Source: Luteimonas salinisoli (GTDB lineage Bacteria; Pseudomonadota; Gammaproteobacteria; Xanthomonadales; Xanthomonadaceae). Taken from it: DNA of 64,000 bases. The stretch is taken from assembly GCF_013425525.1 (NCBI RefSeq), contig NZ_JACCKA010000086.1:24877-88876 (forward strand), given 5' to 3'. Position numbers and translations under genes: made by a program. Below are positions 17,915 to 26,532 of this stretch, piece by piece. The notes under the pieces are model-generated. The model did not search any database. It saw only the letters and a program-made list of their open reading frames with translations, and was not told where the DNA came from. Each line of letters begins with the position of its first letter. The stretch's first letter is position 1.

Positions 17915-19431
17915 GTGATGAGCTACCGCCAGGCTGGGCGCTCACCGACATCGGCTCGCTTGGCCGATACATCAATGGTAGGGGTTTCAAGAAGGAGGAA
18001 TGGAAGAAGGCGGGCCTGCCGATCATCCGCATCCAGAATCTCAACGATGAGTCTGCTCAGTTCAACTATTCGGATCAACAGCACGAAGGGAAGTATCGCG
18101 TTGACGATGGCGACCTCTTGGTGGCATGGGCGGCGTCGCTTGGGGTGTATGTCTGGAATCGTGGGCCCGCTTGGCTCAACCAGCACATCTTCCGGGTTGA
18201 AGTTGAGGAAAGAGCCGTCACCAAGCCCTTCCTTTACTACGCCCTCAAGGATGCCTTGGCTGGCCTGTACAAGAAGGCCCACGGATCTGGAATGGTCCAC
18301 ATCACGAAGGCCAAGTTTAACCGTCACCCGATCAGTCTGCCTCCGCTCAATGAGCAAAAGCGAATCGTCTCCAAGATCGATGAGCTGTTCAGCCGCATCG
18401 ACGAAGGCGAGCGCGCGATGGAGCGCGTGTCGAAGCTGGTGGAGCGTTACCGCCAGTCCGTACTCAAGGCCGCCGTCACCGGCGAACTGACCCGCGACTG
18501 GCGCGAGGCGCGCAAGGCCGCTGGCCAGCCCATCGAATCCGGCGAAGCCCTGCTCACCCGCATCCTCACCGTGCGCCGCGAAGCCTGGGAGAACGCAGAG
18601 CTATCCAAGATGCAGGCCAATGGCATCACGCCCAAGGATGAAGCGTGGAAAAAGAGGTATGTCAAGCCGTCGGAGCCTAGCCTAACCGGTCTCCCAATTC
18701 TGCCAGAGGGATGGGTTTGGGCGTCGCTTCCTATGTTGTGTGGGGTCGCTTCGACCAACGGAATCTCGGTCAAAGGCGCGAATGCGCCGCCGGGTATCCC
18801 GGCCTTGCGTTTGGATGCCCTGGGTGACTCGGGGTTCGACTACGCAGCCAGACGATACATCCCGATTGCGAACAGCAAAGCCGAAAGGCTCCGCATAGAA
18901 GCGGGTGACTTCTTCGTGTCGCGCGCCAATGGTTCGTTGGCTCTCGTTGGTCGTGCCGTTCTTGCGCAAGAGCCGCCTGAGCTGGTTGTGTTTCCAGATA
19001 CGATGATCCGGTACCGACCCGCTGATGAGCTGGGTGTCGGATATTGGCTCCAACGTGTTTGGCAGTCGCGGCTTGTTCGCGAGCAGATCGAGCGAAAAGC
19101 GAAGACTACGGCCGGCATCTACAAGATCTCGCAGGGCGACATTGCGGAAATCGCCATTCCGATCCCTCCGTCCGAGGAGCGCGCTGCTGCGATATCTCTG
19201 ATTGACCAGCGATTGTCTCAAGTCGAAAGCTTGTCAATGGAGCAGGGTCAATCGCGGAAGCGAGCCGGCGCGCTCAGACAGGCCATATTGAGGTCTGCAT
19301 TCTCGGGAAGTCTGGTTTCGCAGCATCCTGAAGATGAGCCGGCGTCTACTCTTCTTCAGCGCATCGCCGTCGGGCGCGCCGAAGCTAAGAGAACGATGCC
19401 CGCGCGCGGCCCAAAGAAGAAGTCCAGATGA
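17911..19431 (+). CDS. hsdS: Type I restriction enzyme specificity subunit
   Basis: A 506-residue protein with two target-recognition domains (residues about 1-150 and 255-420) separated by conserved coiled-coil spacers. The first spacer starts LPPLNEQKRIVSKIDELFSR and the second follows IPIPPSEERAAAI. It dictates the DNA sequence methylated and restricted by the HsdR/HsdM complex. The recognition domains are visibly richer in A/T than the neighbouring genes, as expected for exchangeable specificity modules. Start and stop overlap the flanking genes by 4 nt. Confidence 0.93.
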   Translation: MSDELPPGWALTDIGSLGRYINGRGFKKEEWKKAGLPIIRIQNLNDESAQFNYSDQQHEGKYRVDDGDLLVAWAASLGVYVWNRGPAWLNQHIFRVEVEERAVTKPFLYYALKDALAGLYKKAHGSGMVHITKAKFNRHPISLPPLNEQKRIVSKIDELFSRIDEGERAMERVSKLVERYRQSVLKAAVTGELTRDWREARKAAGQPIESGEALLTRILTVRREAWENAELSKMQANGITPKDEAWKKRYVKPSEPSLTGLPILPEGWVWASLPMLCGVASTNGISVKGANAPPGIPALRLDALGDSGFDYAARRYIPIANSKAERLRIEAGDFFVSRANGSLALVGRAVLAQEPPELVVFPDTMIRYRPADELGVGYWLQRVWQSRLVREQIERKAKTTAGIYKISQGDIAEIAIPIPPSEERAAAISLIDQRLSQVESLSMEQGQSRKRAGALRQAILRSAFSGSLVSQHPEDEPASTLLQRIAVGRAEAKRTMPARGPKKKSR

Positions 19432-21881
19432 ACACAGATTCGGGATCGATTGGTGCTGCGCCGGTCATGACCTCGCGTGATATTGTGGCGGGGCTGGGCG
19501 CAGCCCCCCGCGATCTGCTGGCAGCTTGTCTGGCGTTATTCGACGACAGCACCTTGCAACGTCGTATCGGCTTCCCGATGGGCCGCCTGTCGCCGAGCAA
19601 GATCAACATCGTTGCCGACCCAACGGATGCAGAAGCGGCCGCGTCCATCAGAAGCACGACTCAAGCATGGCTGACTTCGCCGCTCTCGGACGACGCCTTG
19701 CGCGTGCTGTTGTGGATGTACCTGCGTGAGGCCTTCGCCCTGCTGCCCGTGACGTTCACTTCCTGTCGTTCTGCGGCAACGGCTGCGGACGACATGGTAG
19801 CGCGCGCTCTGCATTCCCTGCAGCCCAGCCGGGTAACGAAGTACGCGCAGGAGTGGGGACTGAAGAGCGCCAAGGAGGTGCCGGCCACGCTGGATGCCTT
19901 GGCCCGCAAGACGATGGAAGAACTGATGGCACCGTTTTTCAACGCTAACGATGCCAAATCAGTGCAGGCGCGCGAACGCCTGCTTTCCGAGGTCCGAGCC
20001 CGCGTTGGCCTGTTGCCGCCAGAAGACCGGGAACGGCTGATGCATGCAGTGGAGGCGGATGGCGTAAACGACGCCGCGCTGAGAAAAATCCTGCTCACCG
20101 GCGGCGGCTTGGGTGCCCTTGGCGCCAGTGTCAGCCTGGCCGGCTTCTCCGCTTACATCCTCGCTGCCCAGGCATCGGCCTTCATTCCGCTGGTAAGCGG
20201 GCCGGCGCTGGTTTCGGTGGTGGCTGTACTGTCCAACCCGATCACGATCATCGCGGCCACCGCCAGCGTGGGCTGGTGGGCCACGCGGTCGGCCAACCAG
20301 AAAGTGCGTGGCGCTGTCGGTGTGCGGGTCCTCTCGCTGCTCGCGCTCAATGGGTTGGAGGCGGGCGCCGCCGGTATCCGCGCGATGCTGGCTGCGTTTC
20401 CCAGTCTCGAAAAACTCGGCCAGACGGGTGGCCTGGCGCCGGCTGTGCTGGGCGGGTACCGGACGGACTGGAACAGGATCGCCGCAGCAGGACGGAAGGC
20501 GACCGTGATCGACGATTCAGTCGTCAACGTCATGGAGCGGCCGACAGGGGTGGGCAGCGGTTCTGATCGGCTACGCGAGCTGATCGGCGAGCAGCGCGAC
20601 ACCGTCTTGCTGGCAGGCCTGACGCTGGGCGACATCGCCTACAACGCGTACAGCCTTGACCCCCTTGTGCTGGAGGCGGCGGACTTTTCCCGTATCGACG
20701 TACTGGACGACCCGGTGGCGTTCGCGGCGTTCGCACACCGCATCGAGTCCATGGACGCATCCGCCCATCTGGGGGCGGTCAGCAATCTGAAGGGCTACGT
20801 CGCGGAGCGGGTAGTTGCAGCCCGGCTCATCGAGCAGGGGCACGTGGTCGAGTTCCCGGCGGCGTCGAACGAGGCGGGATGGGATGTCGCGGTGGATGGC
20901 GTCAGGTTCCAGGTCAAGGACGTGGGCTCTCTGGCCGGTCTGCAGCAACACTTCGACAGTGGCTATGACTACCCGGTGATTGCCAACGCCGAAGTTGCCG
21001 ACGAACTGGCCGCGCGTTCGGCCGATGACCTGCCCGAATGGGCGGACCAGATCCATTTCGTGGAGGGGTACAGCAACGAGGTCGTCGAACACGTCACCCG
21101 GTCTTCATTCGAGGCCGGTGGCGACATGCTGCACCCGGACGTGCCGCTGTTCACGCTGGTGCTGAGCGGCATCCGCAACCTCGAGCGAGTCAATCGAGAT
21201 GAGATCACGGGAACGCAAGCTTTTCAGGAGGTGCTGCTCGACGGGGGTGCCCGGGCAGGACTGGCGGTTGCCGGCAATTATGTGGGCGTCGGCGTCGGTT
21301 TGCTGCTGTTCGGGCCTGCTGGTGCGCTGGTGCTGGGCGCGGTTATGCCCATTCTCAGCCAGCGGCAGTCCGGCCGGTTGAAGGGCAAGCTCGACGAGTT
21401 GCTTCAGGACGAGACGTATCGCAAGTGGGCCCAGGAGGCAGAACAGGCGACCGCTGCATTGGCCGGGTGTGCTGATGATGCGATCCGTGCAAAAGCCGAA
21501 CTGCTGCGGGATCGGCAGCCGGCCGATTCCCAGGCTGTGGTGGCCCGCTATCTTCAGTGGCGGCTCGAGGACGAGCTGACCTTTCTTCGCGAAGCGCGAC
21601 TCCGGTTGAAGGCAATGTGTGACGACGAGACAGCTGCGGTGGAAGTTTCCGCGACCCGCCTCATGAGCTGGCTGACCACCAGCACGCTACACCCCTCGCT
21701 CTACCAGGCTGAACTCTCTGCTATGTCGGAAGTGTTTGCGCACCGCCCATCCACTGCTGACCGGGTGACGGAGGTTTCGCACAAGGCTGCCGAGCGGACT
21801 GCATTGGCGGCCGGGAAGGCTGGCAAGGTGGTGGGTGACTGGTGGCGTGGCCTAGGCAATAACAACAAGCGAAAAGACTGA
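19428..21881 (+). CDS. Membrane-segment protein with PD-(D/E)xK nuclease-like core, embedded in the hsd operon
   Basis: An 817-residue protein not belonging to any known type I subunit. Residues 1-220 are helical. Residues about 223-285 are strongly hydrophobic and glycine-rich (two possible membrane hairpins). Residues 455-497 fit a Mrr/Hjc-like nuclease: Glu460 in GYVAERVVAARL, then GHVVEFPA, Asp486 in GWDVAVDG, and Gln495-Val-Lys497. Residues about 608-643 form a second glycine-rich hydrophobic hairpin, followed by a helical tail and a basic end. The first half vaguely recalls YaaW-type proteins. It overlaps hsdS by ATGA and ends 1 nt before hsdM, so it is cotranslated with the restriction genes. 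A membrane-located DNA-degrading accessory defence factor is inferred. Confidence 0.85.
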   Translation: MNTDSGSIGAAPVMTSRDIVAGLGAAPRDLLAACLALFDDSTLQRRIGFPMGRLSPSKINIVADPTDAEAAASIRSTTQAWLTSPLSDDALRVLLWMYLREAFALLPVTFTSCRSAATAADDMVARALHSLQPSRVTKYAQEWGLKSAKEVPATLDALARKTMEELMAPFFNANDAKSVQARERLLSEVRARVGLLPPEDRERLMHAVEADGVNDAALRKILLTGGGLGALGASVSLAGFSAYILAAQASAFIPLVSGPALVSVVAVLSNPITIIAATASVGWWATRSANQKVRGAVGVRVLSLLALNGLEAGAAGIRAMLAAFPSLEKLGQTGGLAPAVLGGYRTDWNRIAAAGRKATVIDDSVVNVMERPTGVGSGSDRLRELIGEQRDTVLLAGLTLGDIAYNAYSLDPLVLEAADFSRIDVLDDPVAFAAFAHRIESMDASAHLGAVSNLKGYVAERVVAARLIEQGHVVEFPAASNEAGWDVAVDGVRFQVKDVGSLAGLQQHFDSGYDYPVIANAEVADELAARSADDLPEWADQIHFVEGYSNEVVEHVTRSSFEAGGDMLHPDVPLFTLVLSGIRNLERVNRDEITGTQAFQEVLLDGGARAGLAVAGNYVGVGVGLLLFGPAGALVLGAVMPILSQRQSGRLKGKLDELLQDETYRKWAQEAEQATAALAGCADDAIRAKAELLRDRQPADSQAVVARYLQWRLEDELTFLREARLRLKAMCDDETAAVEVSATRLMSWLTTSTLHPSLYQAELSAMSEVFAHRPSTADRVTEVSHKAAERTALAAGKAGKVVGDWWRGLGNNNKRKD

Positions 21882-21882
21882 C

Positions 21883-23361
21883 ATGGCAAATGACTACACC
21901 TCCCTTGTATCCAAGGTCTGGAACTTCGCGCACGTGCTGCGCGACCAGGGTATCGGGTACGGCGACTACGTCGAACAGATCACCTTCCTGCTGTTCCTGA
22001 AGATGGACGAAGAGCGCACCGAGCTCCTCGGCGAGCCGTCGGCCATCCCTGCAAAGTGGCGCTGGGCCAAGCTCGCACCGCTGGCTGGTGATGAGCTGGA
22101 ACTGCAGTACCGCCACACGCTGGAAGCGTTGGCAAAGGAGAAGGGCCTGATCGGCACCATCTTCCGCAAAGCCCAGAACAAGCTCACCGACCCGGCCAAG
22201 CTCAAGCGCGTGGTGTCGCTGATCAACGGAGAGACCTGGATCGGCATCGGCGTGGACGTGAAGGGCGCGATCTACGAAGGTCTGCTGGAGAAGAACGCAG
22301 CCGAGGTGAAATCAGGTGCCGGGCAGTACTTCACGCCGCGCCCTCTGATCGACGTGATGGTGGAAGTCATTGACCCGCAGGTCGGTGAGAACGTGCACGA
22401 CCCGGCCTGTGGCACCGGCGGATTCCTGCTGTCCGCATACGAACACATGAAGCCCAACGCGCAGGACCGCGCGCAGCAGCGAAAGCTGCGCGAGAAGTCC
22501 ATCAGCGGTACGGACATCGTCGACGAGGTGGTTCGGCTTTGCGCAATGAACATGTACCTGCATGGCATCGGCAACGGCGAGTCGCCGATCCGTGCTGGCG
22601 ACGCGCTGGCATTCGATTCAGGCGACCGCTATGACGTGATCCTGACCAACCCGCCCTTCGGCAAGAAGTCCAGTTACAAGGTGATTGGCGAGGACGGCGA
22701 AGTGGATACCGAGCGCGAGGACTACGAGCGCGAGGACTTCAAATTCACCACTTCCAACAAGCAGCTCAACTTTCTGCAGCACATCATGACCATCATGCAG
22801 GGTGATGGCCGCGCCGCCGTGGTGCTGCCGGACAATGTGCTGTTCGAGGCCGGCAGCGCCGGCGAGGGCATCCGTCGCCGCCTGCTGGAACAGTTCGACT
22901 TCCACACCCTGGTGCGTCTGCCCACCGGCATCTTCTATAAGCCCGGCGTCAAAGCCAACGTGTTGTTCTTTGACAAGCACCCTCCACGCGCAGACCGTAA
23001 GCCGAACACCAAGGCGCTGTGGATCTACGACTTCCGGACAAACCTGCACTTCACCCTGAAGAAGAATCCGCTCAAACTATCCGATCTGGGCGATTTTAGG
23101 GATTGCTACAAGGCAGGCAACCGAAGCAAGCGCAAGGAAACCGAACGCTTTCGCAAGTTTGATGTCGCCGACCTACTCAAACGGGACAAGCTCAACCTCG
23201 ACATCTTTTGGCTCAAGGACGACAGCCTAGACGACATCGATAGCCTGCCTCCGCCCGACGTGATCGCAATGGATATCGTCGAGAGCCTGCAGGCCGCGCT
23301 GGAGGGGTTTCAGTCCGTTGCAGATGAGCTGGCGAAACCAATCGCTAGAGAGGGGGCGTGA
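21883..23361 (+). CDS. hsdM: Type I restriction-modification DNA methyltransferase subunit
   Basis: A 492-residue N6-adenine methyltransferase. The N-terminal HsdM helical domain (VWNFAHVLRDQGIGYGDYVE) precedes the AdoMet-binding motif I DPACGTGGFLLSAYEHM (about residue 173) and the catalytic NPPFG motif (residues 256-260). It methylates host DNA at the HsdS-defined site. The order R-S-X-M differs from the usual clustering of M next to S. The start lies 1 nt after the preceding stop, and the stop overlaps the next gene by GTGA. Confidence 0.95.
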   Translation: MANDYTSLVSKVWNFAHVLRDQGIGYGDYVEQITFLLFLKMDEERTELLGEPSAIPAKWRWAKLAPLAGDELELQYRHTLEALAKEKGLIGTIFRKAQNKLTDPAKLKRVVSLINGETWIGIGVDVKGAIYEGLLEKNAAEVKSGAGQYFTPRPLIDVMVEVIDPQVGENVHDPACGTGGFLLSAYEHMKPNAQDRAQQRKLREKSISGTDIVDEVVRLCAMNMYLHGIGNGESPIRAGDALAFDSGDRYDVILTNPPFGKKSSYKVIGEDGEVDTEREDYEREDFKFTTSNKQLNFLQHIMTIMQGDGRAAVVLPDNVLFEAGSAGEGIRRRLLEQFDFHTLVRLPTGIFYKPGVKANVLFFDKHPPRADRKPNTKALWIYDFRTNLHFTLKKNPLKLSDLGDFRDCYKAGNRSKRKETERFRKFDVADLLKRDKLNLDIFWLKDDSLDDIDSLPPPDVIAMDIVESLQAALEGFQSVADELAKPIAREGA

Positions 23362-25028
23362 CAATGGAAGCGGCACCGGTCAACATTATTCAGTACTTCG
23401 ATGGTTCAAAACAGGGACTTATCCCGTTATTCCAGAGGCCCTACTCATGGGAGCCACGTGACTGGAACACCCTCTGGGACGATCTTATGGCCCAATACGC
23501 CCCGGACGATCGAGCTTCGCACTTCATGGGAGCTATCGTGACAGTGCCAGTGAAATCGGTGCCCGTTGGCGTCGGGAAGCACCTAGTGATCGACGGTCAG
23601 CAGCGGCTGACAACCCTGTCGTTGTTGTTGGCGGCCATTCGGGACAAGGCGGCCTCTGAGAACGATGCGCCCACGGAAGGGATCATCGGTGATTTTCTGA
23701 CCAACCGACACTATCAGGCTCCGGACGACCTGAAGCTGGTGCCCACGCAAGTTGATCGGGCAGCCTATAACGCGGTGGTCTCTCGCAAGGATCTCGCAGC
23801 GCACGAGGAAACGCGCGTTGTTCAAGCGTATCGCCATTTTCTCGGCAAGATGGACGGTATGGATGACGAAGGGAATCCGCTCTCCACGAGGGAGATCCTA
23901 GCGACGATCCAGCAGGCCCTGCAGGTCGTGATGATCAATCTGGGCGAGTCTGACGATCCGTACCTGATCTTCGAGAGTCTCAACCACAAGGGTAAGCCGT
24001 TGAATCAGGCTGATCTGGTTCGCAACTATGTGTTGATGCGTTTCCAGCATTCCACAGCGGCCGGCGGTGAACAGGAAGTCGCCTATGAAGATCTATGGCG
24101 CCCTATGGAGGCGCTGTTGGACGCATCGATGCCGGAGTTCCTACGGCACTACGGTATGCGGGGCGGGCGCAACGTGCGAAAGGGCGATATTTACACCGCT
24201 TGTAAGGCGGAGTTCGAGAAGCTCAAGGATGTCGACGGCGTACGTTGGCGGCTCCAGGAGATGAAGCGCTCAGCAGAGGACTACGCGACCTTCATTGACC
24301 CTGACGACGAGTCGAGTGAGTCGCTTCGTCGAGGGCTCCGGGCGATCCTCGAGCTGGACTCGACCGTGTTTTATCCCCTGCTGATCCGGCTATATCAGAA
24401 CCGCCGAGATGGCGTGATCAATGATGACGACTTGGCAAAGGCGCTGGCGACGCTTGAGTCATTCTATGTTCGGCGTTCTGTTTGTGGTGTACCCACAAAC
24501 GCGCTGAACAAGATGACGCTTGAGCTATGTACTAACCTACCGGAGGCGCAGCCGCATGTCTGGCTGAGGGAGCGGTTACAGGGCGGCTCTGGCAGCAGGC
24601 GATGGCCGGGGGATGACGAGTTCCGCGAAGCGTTGCTAACCCAACGCTTGTACCCTCGCCGAAAGCTCGCGCGTTTCGTGCTAGACGCATTGGAACGTGC
24701 GCATAAGCACAAGGAGCCGGTGGATGTTTCCAGTTCAACCATGGAACACGTAATGCCCCAAGCGTTGACCGATCCTTGGAAGAATGACTTGGGTCCTGAC
24801 TATGTCTCGATCCACGAACGCTGGCTCGACACCCTCGGAAATCTGACGTTGACGGGCTACAACTCTGAGCTCGGCAATCTTCCCTTCTCCACCAAGAAGG
24901 AGAAGCTGCGAAACACTCATCTGGAGTTGAGTCGAGACATTCTTGAAGCAGAAGTGTGGACACAAGAAGAGATTTCTGCGCGCGGACGTCGTCTAGGGGA
25001 GATGGCAGTGGCCTGCTGGCCACAGTGA
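23358..25028 (+). CDS. DUF262-DUF1524 protein (GmrSD-like modification-dependent nuclease)
   Basis: A 556-residue protein. The N-terminal DUF262 domain has IPLFQRPYSWEPRDWNTLW and the nucleotide-binding DGQQRLTTL (residues 79-87), followed by FESLNHKGKPLNQADLVRN. The C-terminal DUF1524 HNH-type domain has MEHVMPQ (from about residue 462) and LGNLTLTGYNSELGN. This architecture is that of GmrSD/BrxU-type type IV restriction enzymes, which cut modified phage DNA in an NTP-dependent way. Start choice: GTG 23358 overlaps the hsdM stop, while ATG 23364 has AGGGGG about seven bases upstream. It is more A/T-rich than the chromosome, suggesting recent acquisition. Confidence 0.85.
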   Translation: MTMEAAPVNIIQYFDGSKQGLIPLFQRPYSWEPRDWNTLWDDLMAQYAPDDRASHFMGAIVTVPVKSVPVGVGKHLVIDGQQRLTTLSLLLAAIRDKAASENDAPTEGIIGDFLTNRHYQAPDDLKLVPTQVDRAAYNAVVSRKDLAAHEETRVVQAYRHFLGKMDGMDDEGNPLSTREILATIQQALQVVMINLGESDDPYLIFESLNHKGKPLNQADLVRNYVLMRFQHSTAAGGEQEVAYEDLWRPMEALLDASMPEFLRHYGMRGGRNVRKGDIYTACKAEFEKLKDVDGVRWRLQEMKRSAEDYATFIDPDDESSESLRRGLRAILELDSTVFYPLLIRLYQNRRDGVINDDDLAKALATLESFYVRRSVCGVPTNALNKMTLELCTNLPEAQPHVWLRERLQGGSGSRRWPGDDEFREALLTQRLYPRRKLARFVLDALERAHKHKEPVDVSSSTMEHVMPQALTDPWKNDLGPDYVSIHERWLDTLGNLTLTGYNSELGNLPFSTKKEKLRNTHLELSRDILEAEVWTQEEISARGRRLGEMAVACWPQ

Positions 25029-25207
25029 TCGTACGCTACTAGAAAGTTTGCTGCGCCAGGATCGCGTGTCGCGCGACAACTAGCGAGATGGCCGCGTTCT
25101 GGCGCGGCCCTTTCCGCGGCGTCGTGGTGATACGGCATCGAACTCTTGAAGTCGCCTTCCGCTTCCAGTGAGGCAACTTCGCGGCCGAACACGTAGACCG
25201 GACGGGC
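25029..25207 (-). pseudogene. hipA toxin remnant (5' end only, frameshifted)
   Basis: Directly after the HTH gene's stop, the minus strand encodes RPVYVFGREVASLEAEGDFK and then SSMPYHHDAAERAA, which looks like the N-terminus of a HipA-family kinase toxin. Homology stops around 25095. The natural start (GTGAGCC..., overlapping the HTH stop) is one base out of frame. The rest of hipA is missing and the defence island's last gene ends right at the break. Confidence 0.5.
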
Positions 25208-25495
25208 TCACGCACCACCACCGCGCTCAGAGCGGCGAGGCGCGTCCCGCGAGCGAAACGCCCGGATTGTGCCGAACTGGAGTTCCACGCCTAGTACAAC
25301 CTGCAGGGGCAAGAGTTTGCGGGAGCCGAGTTCGGCCCGCTTGCCGCGCTCGAGTCGTGACAGAGACTCCGGAGGAATGCCGGCGAGGGCAGCGACCGTT
25401 TGTACCGCAACGAGCGGATCGGGCGTGAGATCTCGGGCGTTCGGCCGGAGTGCTCGGCTGACGGCAGTTGCTTGATGTTGCCATACGGGCAACAA
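25208..25495 (-). CDS. HipB/XRE-type helix-turn-helix protein, probably degenerate
   Basis: About 95 residues with a recognisable Cro/CI HTH: QTVAALAGIPPESLSRLERG followed by KRAELGSRKLLPLQVVLGVE, the layout of HipB-like antitoxins. The only start in reach is TTG at 25495, helix 1 is poorly conserved, and the C-terminus is Arg/Ser/Gly-rich. It precedes the hipA remnant in the same orientation, so the pair is a broken hipBA module. Whether the regulator is still made is uncertain. Confidence 0.45.
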   Translation of the reverse strand: MLPVWQHQATAVSRALRPNARDLTPDPLVAVQTVAALAGIPPESLSRLERGKRAELGSRKLLPLQVVLGVELQFGTIRAFRSRDAPRRSERGGGA

Positions 25496-25513
25496 TCATT
25501 GCCGAATGAGCAA
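25478..25513. promoter_or_regulatory. Pair of TTGCC-N5-GGCAA palindromes (putative operator)
   Basis: TTGCCATACGGGCAA (25478-25492) is a perfect 5-bp-arm palindrome. TTGCCGAATGAGCAA (25499-25513) repeats the design with one mismatch, 21 bp further on, two helical turns. They lie between the divergent HTH gene and the nucleotidyltransferase gene; the second overlaps the latter's start codon. Such spacing fits cooperative binding by a small HTH regulator encoded on either side. Confidence 0.5.
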
Positions 25514-26135
25514 CAACACCGCCCTGATGAATCTCCTCTTCGGCCAGGCCCGCCAGGCGGTGCTGGCCGTGCTGCTGCTGCAGCCGGAGGCGAGCTTCCA
25601 TCTGCGCGAACTGGCGCGGCTGACCGGCAGCCATGCCGGCACCCTCGGACGGGAGCTGGACAAGCTGGTTGCCGCCGGACTGGTGCTGCGCCGCGAGCAG
25701 GGCAACCAGGTGCGCTACCAGGCCGATCGGGCGTCCGCGCTCTACGGCGAGCTGGCAGCAATGTTCCGCAAGACCCATGGTGCCGTACCTGTGCTGCGAG
25801 AGGCGCTCGCGCCCCTGGCGCCTGCCCTCAAGGCAGCCTGGATCTTCGGCTCGGTGGCCCGGGGTGCGGAGGTGGCGGGGAGCGATGTCGACCTGTTCGT
25901 GATCGGGGAAGCGGGGTTCGCGGACGTGGTCCGGGCCATCCACCCGGCGCAGGCGGAGCTGGGTCGGGAGATCAATCCCGTGGTGTATTCGGCCACGGAG
26001 TTCAGGCGGAAGCTGGCAGCGGGCGATGCATTCGCCAGGCAGCTGTTGGACGGACCGAAGCTGATGGTGATCGGAGACAAGGATGACATTGGAGAACCTG
26101 CTGGCGATCCGCCGGCTGCAGCCGCACACGGCTGA
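25506..26135 (+). CDS. Winged-helix plus minimal nucleotidyltransferase (MNT) protein
   Basis: A 209-residue protein. Residues 15-75 form a winged HTH (ASFHLRELARLTGSHAGTLG). The rest is a polymerase-beta-type nucleotidyltransferase with the catalytic signature GSVARGAEVAGSDVDL (GS...DxD, about residues 117-132). In MNT-HEPN toxin-antitoxin systems the MNT protein silences the HEPN RNase by AMPylation. The fused HTH suggests autoregulation through the palindromes at its start. It overlaps the next gene by 53 nt. Confidence 0.8.
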   Translation: MSNNTALMNLLFGQARQAVLAVLLLQPEASFHLRELARLTGSHAGTLGRELDKLVAAGLVLRREQGNQVRYQADRASALYGELAAMFRKTHGAVPVLREALAPLAPALKAAWIFGSVARGAEVAGSDVDLFVIGEAGFADVVRAIHPAQAELGREINPVVYSATEFRRKLAAGDAFARQLLDGPKLMVIGDKDDIGEPAGDPPAAAAHG

Positions 26136-26532
26136 TCCTGCGGCGATCCGGAAGCTGCTGGAGGCGGCTCGCCGCAACTTGGCCGATGCGCGGGTGGACC
26201 GCATCAGCCCCGACAACCGTTTCGATGCGGCATACAAATGCGTGATGCAGTGCGCGATGCTCGGGCTGTGGGTACGGGGCTACCGCACCTCCACCAGCCA
26301 GCCGGGCCACCACCAGACGGCGATCCAGTGCCTGGGACATACGATGGGCGTGGCCAGGGATGACATCATCGTGCTCGACGCCTTGCGCCGGCAGCGCAAT
26401 GTGACCGACTACGAGGGCGATCCGGTGTCGGAGGCCACGCTGGCAGAAGCCCTGGTGCAAGCGGCGAAGCTTCTGGCGCATACCGAAACCTGGCTGCGCG
26501 CGAACCGTCCCGACGCGATTGGGGATAGATGA
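26083..26532 (+). CDS. HEPN-domain-like protein (putative toxin partner of MNT)
   Basis: A 149-residue all-helical protein (LEAARRNLADARVDRISPDN, then RFDAAYKCVMQCAMLGLWVR) whose late helix has RRQRNVTDYEG. In HEPN RNases this position carries R-x4-6-H. Here the spacing R-x4 ends in Tyr, so it belongs to the SAV_6107-like branch or has lost RNase activity. It is translationally coupled to the MNT gene and is followed immediately by a ribbon-helix-helix gene. Confidence 0.65.
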   Translation: MTLENLLAIRRLQPHTADPAAIRKLLEAARRNLADARVDRISPDNRFDAAYKCVMQCAMLGLWVRGYRTSTSQPGHHQTAIQCLGHTMGVARDDIIVLDALRRQRNVTDYEGDPVSEATLAEALVQAAKLLAHTETWLRANRPDAIGDR

